In this document: one piece after another, positions 41,414-50,216 of the stretch
How the letters are laid out: every line of letters begins with the position of its first letter
Position numbering within the stretch: the stretch's first letter is position 1
Source: Ruminococcus sp.
GTDB taxonomy: Bacteria > Bacillota_A > Clostridia > Oscillospirales > Ruminococcaceae
NCBI GenBank assembly: GCA_017480485.1
Contig: JAFVAN010000041.1
Span: 1 to 64,000, forward strand
Direction of reading: 5' to 3'
DNA length: 64,000 nt
Position numbers and translations under genes: made by a program
Notes under the pieces: model-generated
What the model was told of the DNA's origin: nothing
Databases searched by the model: none
Seen by the model: only the letters and a program-made list of their open reading frames with translations

Positions 41414-43099
41414 TTGCTTAATCAGAAGATCGGCATTACAGCCAACGAGCTTTTTGCCTGCAATCCTTACCGTGTGCTGGGCGTGCCTGTTGACACCGCC
41501 CCCAAGGAGATCGAAAAACGCTACAAGGAGTTCCTGGCCGCCGCCGAGGCAGGCACCTCGGCGACCTTAAAGACCGAGTTCGATTTCAACTCCCTGCCCC
41601 CCTTCTCGAGGAACGCCTCCTCGCTGAAGACAGCCTATGCCAAGCTGGCCAGCAACGGCTACAGATGCTTTGCCTACGCCGACAGCGAGTTCACGGTGCC
41701 CCTGAACATCGACGACGTTGCGCTGAACCTGCGGGACATCACCTGCTACGACTGCTTCCTGCGCTGCTATATGTGGCTGGTCATCAACGACAGCGAGATG
41801 GAGGAGACCGAGCTGTGGATAGCTCTTGCAAAGTACATAGACAAGCTCATCACCACCTCTCCCGATAAGTTCGAGAGGGTCTTCGACCACCGCTTCCCTG
41901 CCGAGATGATCGACCCCCAGAAGAGCGTTTTCAGGCTCTTCTATGTCACCTTCTCGGAGATCATACTGCTGCCACTGAAGGAAATGGTGCGCGGCTCCAT
42001 GAAGTGCGACACCGCTATGGATATCCTACGTCTCAAGGGCATCAACGTTGACGAGAGCTTCCCCTACATCGAGATACCTCAGGCCAACAAGCCCAAGCCC
42101 GGCGAGCCTGCTCCCAAGCTGAAGCTGGCCCTCAAGGACGGCGACGAATACTTCGACATCTCTACAGGAAAGATGATGTCCTTTGAGGCCGAGACCTCCA
42201 ACGAGGTCGAGAGCAACGTATTCGAGCAGACCGTCACCGCCATCAGCGCCGACGAGATACTTAGCGAGCCCGACGAGGAGAATGTGATCCCCGACGAGCC
42301 CGTTATGATGCCCAGAGATGACGATGACGACAGCATCACAGGCCACAAGCCCATGTCCCTCAAGTCTACCTCGGACGACGACTCTGCAAGGCCCGCACCC
42401 AAGATGATAAGAAAGCCCGTGAACAGCGTCCTCTCGAAGGACGACGCGGACAATTCCTTCAAGCCCGTTCCCAAGCCTGCTCCCGCAGCCCCCGCCCCTG
42501 CTGCCGCAGATGACGACGCCGCTGCACCCTCCGGCACAGTTGTTCCTACCCTGAAAAAGAAAAAGGCCAAGACCAGCCTTATCGATGAGACCGAGAAGGA
42601 CGAGTACGAGTCCACCGATATCAACCTCACCGAGACCGCGAACGACGAGGAAGAGGAAGAGAATATGTACACCGCTGCCCTTGTACAGATGCTCCGCGCA
42701 AACAAGAGCCGCAACCAGTTCATGAAGGACGTTGACACCAAGCACGTCTTCAACAACGGCGACACCCTGGCCGCTCCCGCAACTCCCGACCTCAAGATGG
42801 ACGACATCAACATGAAGACCTACGACAGGACCAGGCTTGATTCGCCCTACGAGATAGTTGACCGCGGCGCCGAGATGAGCCGTGAGGAAAAGTACCGCAA
42901 CATCAAGATCGACGATATGCTCAACCCCACCATCGGCGGCAAGTCCCAGCGCACAGGCTACGAGCCCGACGCCATCGAGCAGTTCAAGAAGCACAAGGCC
43001 GAGGAAAAGAAGACCATCGGCAGGCTGCTCAAGTGGACAGTCATCATCCTTGTTGTAGTGGGCAGCCTTGTGGGCCTCAAGCTGGCAGGCATCCTCTGA
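41414..43099 (+). CDS. J-domain-like, tail-anchored protein of unknown function
   Basis: 561-aa protein. Residues 16-75 (NPYRVLGVPVDTAPKEIEKRYKEFL.. SLKTAYAKL) resemble helices of a J domain, but the HPD tripeptide needed to stimulate Hsp70 is absent. Residues 75-215 form a Cys/Trp-containing helical domain; 215-440 is acidic and low-complexity; the C-terminus is one helix (about 538-558), predicting a tail anchor with the bulk in the cytoplasm. TTG start at 41414, four bases after AAGGAGGAATAACG. It is divergent from the coiled-coil/cyclophilin operon, which hints at a joint folding role (inference). Confidence 0.7.
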   Translation: MLNQKIGITANELFACNPYRVLGVPVDTAPKEIEKRYKEFLAAAEAGTSATLKTEFDFNSLPPFSRNASSLKTAYAKLASNGYRCFAYADSEFTVPLNIDDVALNLRDITCYDCFLRCYMWLVINDSEMEETELWIALAKYIDKLITTSPDKFERVFDHRFPAEMIDPQKSVFRLFYVTFSEIILLPLKEMVRGSMKCDTAMDILRLKGINVDESFPYIEIPQANKPKPGEPAPKLKLALKDGDEYFDISTGKMMSFEAETSNEVESNVFEQTVTAISADEILSEPDEENVIPDEPVMMPRDDDDDSITGHKPMSLKSTSDDDSARPAPKMIRKPVNSVLSKDDADNSFKPVPKPAPAAPAPAAADDDAAAPSGTVVPTLKKKKAKTSLIDETEKDEYESTDINLTETANDEEEEENMYTAALVQMLRANKSRNQFMKDVDTKHVFNNGDTLAAPATPDLKMDDINMKTYDRTRLDSPYEIVDRGAEMSREEKYRNIKIDDMLNPTIGGKSQRTGYEPDAIEQFKKHKAEEKKTIGRLLKWTVIILVVVGSLVGLKLAGIL

Positions 43100-43123
43100 T
43101 AACCACCTCAAACGACACAAATA

Positions 43124-43171
43124 AAGGGATATTCCGCCCCGAACGGGGTGGGATATCCCTTGTTTCTTTTT
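43124..43171. terminator. Bidirectional terminator between J-like and GH25 genes
   Basis: AAGGGATAT..CCCCG and CGGGG..ATATCCCTT arms with a T-rich tail on the plus side. Confidence 0.8.
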
Positions 43172-43950
43172 TACTGCTTTTTCATCGAGGCGATGATGGA
43201 GGGGTAATCCTTGTAGGCCTCGTCAAGGTCCACCCTTCCGCTGATGCCCGAGACGGAGCCCGTGAAGGAATACTGCCGCATCCCGCCCGAGAGCCGCGGC
43301 GTGCCTCCAACGTCTGCCACCCAAAGGTCGTATTTCTTCCGAACGTCCTCGGTGACGCAGTCCAGCAGGAAGTCCTCGTAGGAGTAGAGGCAGACGTAGC
43401 GCCCCGCCCGCTCCAGCCGCCCGCAGAAGGCCGTGATGATGGCCGAGCACTTGTCGGCACCAAGCTTCACCTGAGCCTCCTCCTCGATGTCCAGCGCCAG
43501 AGGATAGGTGAGCTCCTTGTCCTTCACCAGCGAGAGCAGCAGCTCGGCCTCGGCCTCCGCCTCGGTCTCGTCAAGGGCCATTGAATAGAGATAGGCCCCC
43601 ACGGCTATGCCCGCGGCACGGGCCTCGCGGTAGTTCTCCTCAAAGCGGGTGTCGGCCTCTTTTCCGCAGGCCGCCCGCAGCATGGCAAAGCCGCTGTTCT
43701 TGCTGTTCTTCACCCTGTTCCAGGAGATGACCCCCTGCCACGCCGAGGCGTCGATGCCGAAAACTGGCAGCGCCTGCACCCTGCTGCGGCGCTTTTCCAG
43801 CTCCGTCCTGCGGCTGCATATATCGCAGGCGTGCTCCTCCGCAATGAGTGCTATCTCCTCGCTTGTCACGCCCTCCGAGGCCTCGATGTTGGCGGGAGAG
43901 GTGCCGTGGGCCAGAGCGTTGATGATGTCCTTTCGCTTGGTGTCTGTCAT
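43171..43950 (-). CDS. GH25 lysozyme-like protein without signal peptide
   Basis: 259-aa protein. Residues 1-65 form a helical, Cys-containing N-terminal region (EEHACDICSRR). The GH25 barrel follows: FGIDASAWQGVISW (about 65-78) and LALDIEEE (about 155-162) hold the expected acidic catalytic residues. GH25 enzymes cleave the muramic acid-GlcNAc bond of peptidoglycan. No signal peptide or helix is visible, so export would need another route or lysis. ATG 43950 follows AGGAGGGA. Single gene. Confidence 0.85.
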   Translation of the reverse strand: MTDTKRKDIINALAHGTSPANIEASEGVTSEEIALIAEEHACDICSRRTELEKRRSRVQALPVFGIDASAWQGVISWNRVKNSKNSGFAMLRAACGKEADTRFEENYREARAAGIAVGAYLYSMALDETEAEAEAELLLSLVKDKELTYPLALDIEEEAQVKLGADKCSAIITAFCGRLERAGRYVCLYSYEDFLLDCVTEDVRKKYDLWVADVGGTPRLSGGMRQYSFTGSVSGISGRVDLDEAYKDYPSIIASMKKQ

Positions 43951-44139
43951 GTACAGTCCCTCCTAATATGTTTTGTTTTATATTCTATGCGCGGCGGGGG
44001 CAATATATGACAGCCGAAGAATAATTCCCCCAAGAACGCAGAAAATAGAGGTGTACAAGCTTTTTCCGCATTTTCCCGAGCCGCCGCAGGCGGCGAGGGC
44101 TCAGCAAAAACAAAGAAGGCTTTACCGAAAGGAGAAACC

Positions 44140-44781
44140 ATGCTGACTGTGATGCTCAGAGCGGCTATGCTCTATTTTCTCATAATCGCGGCTGTGCGGC
44201 TCATGGGCAAGCGGCAGATAGGCGAGCTGCAGCCCTCGGAGCTGGTGATAACCATACTGCTCTCAAATATCGCCACCCTGCCCATCGAGGACCGCTCCCT
44301 GCCTATGCTCACGGGAGTCATACCCATCGTGACCCTTGTATGTCTGGATGTGTTCGTGTCCCAGCTGACCCTCAGGTCCCGACGGCTGCGCAAGCTTGTG
44401 TCGGGGGAGCCTAAAATGGTGATATCTCAGGGCAAGGTCAACGCCGCACTTTTAAAGGAGCTGCGCTTTTCCGTGGACGACCTGATGGAGGCCCTGCGGC
44501 AGATGGACGTTTTCGATATCTCCGAGGTGCAGCTGGCGGTGGTGGAAACTACGGGGCAGGTGTCGGTATGCACCAAGCAGGCCGCAAAGGGCAAGGACCC
44601 GCCGATGCTTGTGGCCGCCGACGGCGAGCTTATGCCCGACGCCCTCAGGGCCATCGGTCGGGACGTCAAGTGGGCAAGGAAGATGCTCCACGCCGAGAAC
44701 TGCCGCGAGGAGGACGTGTTCATCATGACCGCAGAGCGCAGCGGCAGCTACACTGTGATAAAAAGGGAGGACTGCAAGTGA
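44140..44781 (+). CDS. DUF421 (YetF-like) membrane protein
   Basis: 213-aa protein with three N-terminal helices (residues about 5-80) and the conserved MGKRQIGELQPSELVITILLSN signature. The cytoplasmic domain carries LRFSVDDLMEALRQMDVFDISEVQLAVVE, typical of DUF421. Members form membrane complexes of unclear biochemical role. ATG 44140 follows AAAGGAG. It overlaps the DUF4363 gene by four bases, a pairing known in many clostridia and bacilli. Confidence 0.92.
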   Translation: MLTVMLRAAMLYFLIIAAVRLMGKRQIGELQPSELVITILLSNIATLPIEDRSLPMLTGVIPIVTLVCLDVFVSQLTLRSRRLRKLVSGEPKMVISQGKVNAALLKELRFSVDDLMEALRQMDVFDISEVQLAVVETTGQVSVCTKQAAKGKDPPMLVAADGELMPDALRAIGRDVKWARKMLHAENCREEDVFIMTAERSGSYTVIKREDCK

Positions 44782-45119
44782 AGCGCCTTATCATCTGCGG
44801 GGTCGCCATGGCGGTGGTGGTCCTCGTGTCCTTTTATGCAAGGCATCTGGTCAGGGACCGCAGCGAAATGATCTGCAATATGACGGACTCCGTTCTTGCC
44901 GCCGCCGACAGGCCCGAGGCTGCCATCGCCCGCCTCGAAGACCTTGAAGAGCGCTGGCGCAGCATAAGGCGGGCTCTTGGCTTCTTCGTCCGCGCCGACA
45001 AGCTGGAGGAGATATCCTGTCGGGTGGTCAGGCTGAGGGCCATGTACACCGAGGGCTCCGACGACTTCCCCGCCGAGTGCCTTGAGCTGGAGGAGCGCCT
45101 GCGGCTGCTGATAGTTTAG
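44778..45119 (+). CDS. DUF4363 family protein
   Basis: 113-aa protein with an N-terminal helix (about residues 3-22) and an outer helical domain (DLEERWRSIRRALGFFVRADKLEEI). The GTG start at 44778 overlaps the DUF421 stop (GTGA), with GGGAGG upstream, so translation is coupled. It is the usual partner of DUF421 proteins; function unknown. Confidence 0.85.
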   Translation: MKRLIICGVAMAVVVLVSFYARHLVRDRSEMICNMTDSVLAAADRPEAAIARLEDLEERWRSIRRALGFFVRADKLEEISCRVVRLRAMYTEGSDDFPAECLELEERLRLLIV

Positions 45120-45137
45120 GTCACAAATAAATAGTCC

Positions 45138-45166
45138 TTTACAATTCTTATTTTCTGTGGTAAAAT
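45138..45166 (+). promoter_or_regulatory. Promoter upstream of pepF
   Basis: TTTACA (45138-45143), 17-bp spacer, TAAAAT (45161-45166). The transcript would run through the following repeat copy. Confidence 0.6.
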
Positions 45167-45185
45167 ATAATACAGAAGATCGTGC

Positions 45186-45325
45186 CGCCAGAAGCAAGAT
45201 GACCAGAAGCAAGAAGCAAGAAAAAACGTCCGCGAAGCGGACAAAATAATAAACCGCGCCGCAGGCGCACCTTGTCTTGCCTCTTGCCTCTGAAAGCGAA
45301 GCGTTCTTGCCTCCAGAGGCTTAGA
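45186..45325 (-). repeat. AGAAGCAAG-family intergenic repeat, full length, inverted
   Basis: About 140 bp. The reverse complement matches the copy at 55944-56063: AAGAACGCTTCGCTTTCAGA, GACAAGGTGCGCC, GGCGCGGTTT, the hairpin GTCCGCTTCGCGGAC and CTTGCTTCTGGTCATCTTGC. It forms much of the pepF leader. Confidence 0.9.
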
Positions 45326-45339
45326 AAAGGAGTACACTT

Positions 45340-47139
45340 ATGGCAGAAGAAAGAATACCTAAGAGAAGCGAGGTGCCCGTGGAGTTCACATGGGCTTTGG
45401 AGGACATCTACCCCACCGACGAGGCATGGAGGGCCGACTTTGAAAAAATGCAGGCCATGCCCGAGAGGGTGCGGGCCTATAAGGGCAGTCTCGGTGAGAG
45501 CGGCGAGACGCTGCTTGAATTTTTGCGCCTTGGAGACGAGATCTCGGTGCTGGCGGACAGCCTCGGGAACTACGCTCAGCGCCGCTCGGACGAGGACACC
45601 GCCAATCCCTTCTATCAGGGGATGATAGGCCAGCTGATGAACGCCTATGTTGAGCTCAACGCCGCAGGCAGCTTCGAGACCCCGGAGATCATCGCCATCG
45701 AGGAGGAAAAGCTTGAGGGCTTCTACAAGGCAGTGCCGGAGCTGGAGCTCTACCGCCGCAACCTCGACCGCGTAAGGCACAAGAAGGAGCACATTCTCTC
45801 CGACGCAGAGGAGCGCATACTGGCCATGACAGGCGAGCTGACCTCCTGCCCGGAGAACATCTATTCCATGTTCTCCGACGCCGACCTGCGGTTCCCGGAC
45901 GCCCTTGACAAGGACGGCAAGGCCCATCAGGTCACCCACGGCAGCTACATCCCTCTGGTTCAGGACAGCGACAGGGTGCTGAGAAAGTCCGCCTTCGAGT
46001 CAATGTACTCCACCTACGGCAGCTTCCGCAACACCTGCGCCTCTACCCTTGCGGCCCAGATAAAGAGCGTCCAGTTCTACGCCAAGGCAAGGAAATACCC
46101 CTCCTCTCTGGCCGCCGCGCTGGACTCCAACGAGGTGCCTGTGGAGGTCTACACCAACCTCATTGAGGCCGTCCACGAGAATATGCACTATATGTACGAC
46201 TACGTCAAGCTCCGCAAGGACCTGATGGGCCTTGACGAGCTGCACTTCTACGACCTCTACACCCCCATCGTCTCGGACTTTGACATGAAGATAAGCTTTG
46301 AGGAGGCAAAGGAGACCGTAATGAAGGCCCTTGCCCCCATGGGCGAGGACTATCTTGCCATCCTTCGGGAGGGCTTTGAGAACCGCTGGATAGACGTCTA
46401 CGAGAACGAGGGCAAGACCAGCGGCGCCTACTCCGCAGGGGCGAGGGTACACCCCTATGTGCTGCTCAACCACAAGGACACCCTCAACTGTATGTTCACC
46501 ATAGCCCACGAGATGGGCCACGCCATCCACTCCTACCTCTCAAACAAGAACCAGCCCGTGGCCTATTCGGACTACGTCATCTTTGTGGCCGAGGTGGCCT
46601 CTACCTGCAACGAGGCCCTGCTGATGCAGTACCTGCTGAAAAACACCGACGACAAGAAGGAGAAGGCCTATCTTATCAACTACTTCTTGGAGCAGTTCCG
46701 CACCACCCTCTACAGGCAGACCATGTTCGCGGAGTTCGAACTGAAAATAAACGAGCTCGCCGCCCAAGGCGAGGCCCTGACCGCCGAGGTGATGTGCGAT
46801 ATCTACAGGGAGCTCAACCGCCTCTATTTCGGCGAGGGCATCGTCCTTGACGAGGAGATAAGCCTTGAGTGGGCCCGCATCCCCCACTTCTACTATGACT
46901 ATTATGTTTACCAGTATGCCACGGGATATTCGGCGGCCATTGCCCTCTCCCAGCGCATCCTGACCGAGGGCGAGAGCGCCGTTAAGGACTACATCCGCTT
47001 TCTTTCCGGCGGCAACTCCACCGACCCCATCTCCCTGCTAAAGATCGCGGGCGTGGATATGTCCACCACCAAGCCCGTCACCGACGCCCTGAAGCTCTTC
47101 GGCGACCTCATCGGACAGATGAGAGAGCTGTTTGAGTAA
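45340..47139 (+). CDS. pepF: Oligoendopeptidase F (M3 family)
   Basis: 599-aa cytoplasmic zinc peptidase that degrades short peptides. The active site is TIAHEMGHAIHSYL (HExxH near residue 391) with the downstream glutamate in FVAEVASTCNEALL. The N-terminal PepF domain and length are typical. ATG 45340 follows AAAAGGAG. Single gene with promoter and terminator. Confidence 0.96.
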   Translation: MAEERIPKRSEVPVEFTWALEDIYPTDEAWRADFEKMQAMPERVRAYKGSLGESGETLLEFLRLGDEISVLADSLGNYAQRRSDEDTANPFYQGMIGQLMNAYVELNAAGSFETPEIIAIEEEKLEGFYKAVPELELYRRNLDRVRHKKEHILSDAEERILAMTGELTSCPENIYSMFSDADLRFPDALDKDGKAHQVTHGSYIPLVQDSDRVLRKSAFESMYSTYGSFRNTCASTLAAQIKSVQFYAKARKYPSSLAAALDSNEVPVEVYTNLIEAVHENMHYMYDYVKLRKDLMGLDELHFYDLYTPIVSDFDMKISFEEAKETVMKALAPMGEDYLAILREGFENRWIDVYENEGKTSGAYSAGARVHPYVLLNHKDTLNCMFTIAHEMGHAIHSYLSNKNQPVAYSDYVIFVAEVASTCNEALLMQYLLKNTDDKKEKAYLINYFLEQFRTTLYRQTMFAEFELKINELAAQGEALTAEVMCDIYRELNRLYFGEGIVLDEEISLEWARIPHFYYDYYVYQYATGYSAAIALSQRILTEGESAVKDYIRFLSGGNSTDPISLLKIAGVDMSTTKPVTDALKLFGDLIGQMRELFE

Positions 47140-47154
47140 GGACCTGACGATACT

Positions 47155-47214
47155 AAAGCCGCTCGGCTGCCGCAGACAGAGAAAAGCTGTCTGACGGGTC
47201 GGGCGGCTTTTTTT
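47155..47214 (+). terminator. Terminator of pepF
   Basis: AAAGCCGC..GCGGCTTTTTTT arms enclose an inner hairpin AGACAG/CTGTCT. Confidence 0.85.
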
Positions 47215-47234
47215 AGAGAGCCTGTCACATTTTC

Positions 47235-47356
47235 AGAAGCAAGAGCTTTAGAGGCAAGAAGCAAGAGAAGGCATCCGCGAAGCGGTCAAAAAAACCGCGC
47301 CGCAGGCGCACCTTGTCTTGCCTCTTGCTTCTGAAAGCGCAGCGTTCTTGCCTCTG
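47235..47356 (-). repeat. AGAAGCAAG-family intergenic repeat, inverted
   Basis: About 120 bp, same orientation as 45186-45325, with CCGCGAAGCGG, GCGCCGCAGGCGCACC and TTGTCTTGCCTCTTGCTTCT. Confidence 0.9.
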
Positions 47357-47389
47357 CGGAAATCAAAAATTGATCTCCGCATGGTCACA

Positions 47390-47424
47390 TTTTCTCCTCT
47401 CCCCTTGTATATATAGATGAAACG
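47390..47424 (+). promoter_or_regulatory. Putative ECF-type promoter motif shared with the second ECF gene
   Basis: TTTTC-N5-TCCCC-N3-TATATATA then ATGAAACG. A near-identical arrangement precedes the ECF gene at 58427-60049 (60069-60103, minus strand). The conserved layout upstream of two sigma-factor genes suggests an autoregulated promoter. Confidence 0.5.
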
Positions 47425-47443
47425 TTTCAAAGGAAGTGCGCTT

Positions 47444-47959
47444 ATGACAGACAGCGAGCTGCTTGGGCTCTACAAGACCGACGTGAGCCGCGCCGTCAGG
47501 CTGACCGCCGAGATATATCACAGCTATGTGCAGAAGATAGTCTCGGGGCGGCTGGCGGGGGCCCCGCGGGAGGATATCGAGGAGGCGGTGAACGACGTGT
47601 TCATTCGCTTCTGGCAGGATGTCGATCGCGTTGACCTGGCCCGCGGGAGCATCAAGGCGTATATCAGCGTTCTGGCCCAGAGCATAGCCGTCAACAGGTA
47701 TCGCCAGCTTGCAAGGCACGAGGCCCTGCCCTTAGACGAGGCAGCCGCCGAGGCACCGCAGGAGCAGCTGATAGAGCGGGAGGCCCTTATCGCGGCCCTG
47801 AAGGCTCTGGACCTCATCGACAGGCGTATCGTCCTGATGCGCCACTACTACCTGATGCCCCACGCCGACATCGCTAAGGCCCTTGGAATGAAGGAGCCCG
47901 CCGTGCGAAAGCGGCTGGAGCGCGCACTGAAAAAACTAAGAACGGAGGGACTGCTATGA
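47444..47959 (+). CDS. ECF-type RNA polymerase sigma factor
   Basis: 171-aa sigma-70-family protein. Region 2 is about residues 15-85 (EEAVNDVFIRFWQDVDRVD) and region 4 about 115-168 (LDLIDRRIVLMRHYYLMPHADIAKALGMKEPAVRKRLERALKKLR). The ATG at 47444 follows AAAGGAAG; an in-frame ATG at 47417 lies in the promoter motif and is rejected. The next gene overlaps it by four bases and is a membrane protein, the usual sigma/anti-sigma arrangement. Confidence 0.92.
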   Translation: MTDSELLGLYKTDVSRAVRLTAEIYHSYVQKIVSGRLAGAPREDIEEAVNDVFIRFWQDVDRVDLARGSIKAYISVLAQSIAVNRYRQLARHEALPLDEAAAEAPQEQLIEREALIAALKALDLIDRRIVLMRHYYLMPHADIAKALGMKEPAVRKRLERALKKLRTEGLL

Positions 47960-48936
47960 AGGATATCCAAAGGCTCGAGGCCGCACTTTCACAGCTGGAC
48001 GTAAACGAGCTCGAGGGCCTCATCAGCGATATAGAGCTGCCGCGGGACAAGGGCGCAGGCAGGCGCATAGCAGAGAGGCTTATGCGAAAGGAGAAGATAA
48101 CTATGAGCAGAAGCATAAGAAAGAAGACAGCCGCCATCATAGTGGCGCTGGCTGCGGCCATGGGCTGCACAGCGGCGGCAGGGGCGTACCTTTACAACAG
48201 CTACGCCCACCAGAAGGAGAACGTCTCCGCCCTCTACGGCGACAGCGCCGCAGCGGAGGAGCTTGGATCAAGAGGCCTGCTGGACGGCGAGCAGCAGCAG
48301 TTCGACCATCTCGTTATCTCGAAGGACACAAAGGTGATCTTCGACGGGTATTTTGCAAGGTTCAGCATATCGGTGATGCCCGTTGACGCCCAAGGCCACG
48401 AGATGACCGACGACACCGAAAGCAACCTGCTCATTGATGTGGAGGCCTTTGACGAGGACGGAAACAATATGCTGGCGGGCGGCGGTCAGGACTACAATTA
48501 CGGCGACGGCTACCTTGGACTTTCAAGGGAATGCTTACTCAGCGAATACTGCGAGAGCCTGCCCGTAAAGGTCAAGATCATCGACCAGAAGAGCAACAAC
48601 GCTGTTGCGGAGCTTGACTACACCTTTGAAAAGAACGTTGACAGCGTGACCTTCACTGACGAAAGGGGCAGAAGGATATACCTGAGCGAGATATCCATGA
48701 TGTGCTTTGACGGCGTGGACATATATGAAGGCTTTGACCGCTATGCCGAGGCCCCGGGCAGCTCCACCGCCTTCACGATGATAAAGAACGATGGCAGCGA
48801 GGACGTGTTCAACTACTCTCGCCTCGGCCTCGCAGGCTATGACGGAGAGACCAGCAGCTGCGAATTCGTAGAATTCATCGACCCCAACAGCGTCTCCGCG
48901 ATACTGTTAGACGGCGGCCGCTTCACGGCGGAATAA
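47956..48936 (+). CDS. Putative membrane anti-sigma factor
   Basis: 326-aa single-pass protein. The cytoplasmic N-terminus (about residues 1-52, helical, ELEGLISDIELPRDK) is followed by a helix (about 57-80) and a large outer beta-rich domain. This topology and the four-base overlap (ATGA) with the sigma gene indicate an anti-sigma partner, although no classical zinc-containing anti-sigma motif is present. The outer domain may sense an envelope signal. Confidence 0.75.
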   Translation: MKDIQRLEAALSQLDVNELEGLISDIELPRDKGAGRRIAERLMRKEKITMSRSIRKKTAAIIVALAAAMGCTAAAGAYLYNSYAHQKENVSALYGDSAAAEELGSRGLLDGEQQQFDHLVISKDTKVIFDGYFARFSISVMPVDAQGHEMTDDTESNLLIDVEAFDEDGNNMLAGGGQDYNYGDGYLGLSRECLLSEYCESLPVKVKIIDQKSNNAVAELDYTFEKNVDSVTFTDERGRRIYLSEISMMCFDGVDIYEGFDRYAEAPGSSTAFTMIKNDGSEDVFNYSRLGLAGYDGETSSCEFVEFIDPNSVSAILLDGGRFTAE

Positions 48937-48948
48937 ATACACCCAAAC

Positions 48949-48996
48949 AAAAAAGGATACTCTTCCCCGAAGGGGGAAGGGTATCCTTTGCTTTTT
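48949..48996 (+). terminator. Terminator of the ECF operon
   Basis: AAAAAGGATAC..TTCCCC and GGGGAAGGGTATCCTTT arms followed by GCTTTTTGC. Confidence 0.8.
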
Positions 48997-49012
48997 GCTG
49001 CTTTATGAGGGC

Positions 49013-50080
49013 TTACTCTATCGGGGTGGTCCAGCCGAAGGTGTCCTCGATCTTGCCCCACTGGATGCCTGTCATGGTGTCGTAGAGCATCTGGGAGATG
49101 GGCCCGATCTCGTTGTTGTTGATGGTCATTATCTTGTCGCCCCACTTGAGGTGTCCAACAGGAGAGATAACGGCGGCTGTGCCTGTGCCGAAAACCTCAT
49201 CCAGCTTGCCTGCGTCGTAGGCGTCGGCGACCTCCTGGATGGTGATGCGCCTCTCGGTGGCCTTGATGCCCTTGGCCTTGCATACCTCAAGGGCGGACTT
49301 TCTGGTGATGCCGGGGAGTACAGAGCCCTGGAGCTCGGGAGTGATGACCTCGCCGTCGATAACGAAGAAGATGTTCATGGAGCCGACCTCTTCGATGTAC
49401 TTTCTCTCAACGCCGTCCAGCCAGAGCACCTGCTCGTAGTCCTGCTCGTGAGCCTCCTCCTGGCCCTTGAGGGAGATAGCGTAGTTAGCGGCGGTCTTTG
49501 CAAAGCCTGTGCCTCCGCGTACTGCTCTTACATAGTTGTTCTCTACATAGATCTTAACGGGGTTAAGGCCTGTGGAGTAGTAAGCGCCGGAGGGAGACAG
49601 GATGATGAGGAACAGATAGTGGTCTGCGGGCCTTACGCCAACGTAGGGGTCGGTGGCGAAGATGAAGGGCCTGATGTAGAGGGCGGCGCCGTCGGTATGG
49701 GGCACCCAGTCCTTCTCGATCTGTACCAGCTTCTTGGTGGCCTCGATCATGAACTCCTCGTCGATCTCGGGGATCACCATTCTTCTGGCGGAGTTGTTAA
49801 GTCTCTTGTAGTTCTCGTCGGGTCTGAACAGCTGGATCTCACCGTCGGCGCGGCGGTAAGCCTTAAGGCCCTCGAAGATCTCCTGACCGTAGTGCAGGCA
49901 CATAGCGGCAGGCGACAGGGTGATGTCACCGTAGGGCACGATGCGTGCGTCATGCCAGCCCTCGCCTGTGTCATAGTTCATTACGAACATATGGTCTGTG
50001 AAAATGTGGCCGAAGCCGAGCTTGGTCTCGTCCTGAGGCTTGGCCTTGGGCGTTTTGGTAAGCTCTACTCTGATGTCCAT
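49013..50080 (-). CDS. ilvE: Branched-chain amino acid aminotransferase
   Basis: 355-aa PLP enzyme, last step of Leu/Ile/Val synthesis. [13 protein letters not shown] holds the cofactor lysine (about residue 195), and [20 protein letters not shown] and [12 protein letters not shown] are typical of the eukaryote-like class (BCAT2-type length). ATG 50080 follows AAAGAAGGAT. It has its own promoter, separate from the nearby leu operon. Confidence 0.96.
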   Translation of the reverse strand: MDIRVELTKTPKAKPQDETKLGFGHIFTDHMFVMNYDTGEGWHDARIVPYGDITLSPAAMCLHYGQEIFEGLKAYRRADGEIQLFRPDENYKRLNNSARRMVIPEIDEEFMIEATKKLVQIEKDWVPHTDGAALYIRPFIFATDPYVGVRPADHYLFLIILSPSGAYYSTGLNPVKIYVENNYVRAVRGGTGFAKTAANYAISLKGQEEAHEQDYEQVLWLDGVERKYIEEVGSMNIFFVIDGEVITPELQGSVLPGITRKSALEVCKAKGIKATERRITIQEVADAYDAGKLDEVFGTGTAAVISPVGHLKWGDKIMTINNNEIGPISQMLYDTMTGIQWGKIEDTFGWTTPIE

Positions 50081-50119
50081 AGTTGAAATCCTTCTTTCAT
50101 AAAAATATTTCTGTATACT

Positions 50120-50148
50120 ATTGTAGCACTATTTCCTGCATTTTTCAA
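50120..50148 (-). promoter_or_regulatory. Sigma-A promoter of ilvE
   Basis: On the minus strand TTGAAA (50143-50148), 17-bp spacer, TACAAT (50120-50125). Confidence 0.7.
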
Positions 50149-50216
50149 GGGGTAAGGCGGGATTTTTTTGCCATAAATGAAATTTTTCGGCTCCGGGCCT
50201 TCATTTTTGGGCGCTG

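Noticed and set aside
47418..47429. LacI-type operator TGAAACGTTTCA before the ECF sigma gene
   Set aside because: The same context (TATATATA then TGAAAACG) precedes the other ECF gene, so it is better explained as part of a shared ECF leader motif.
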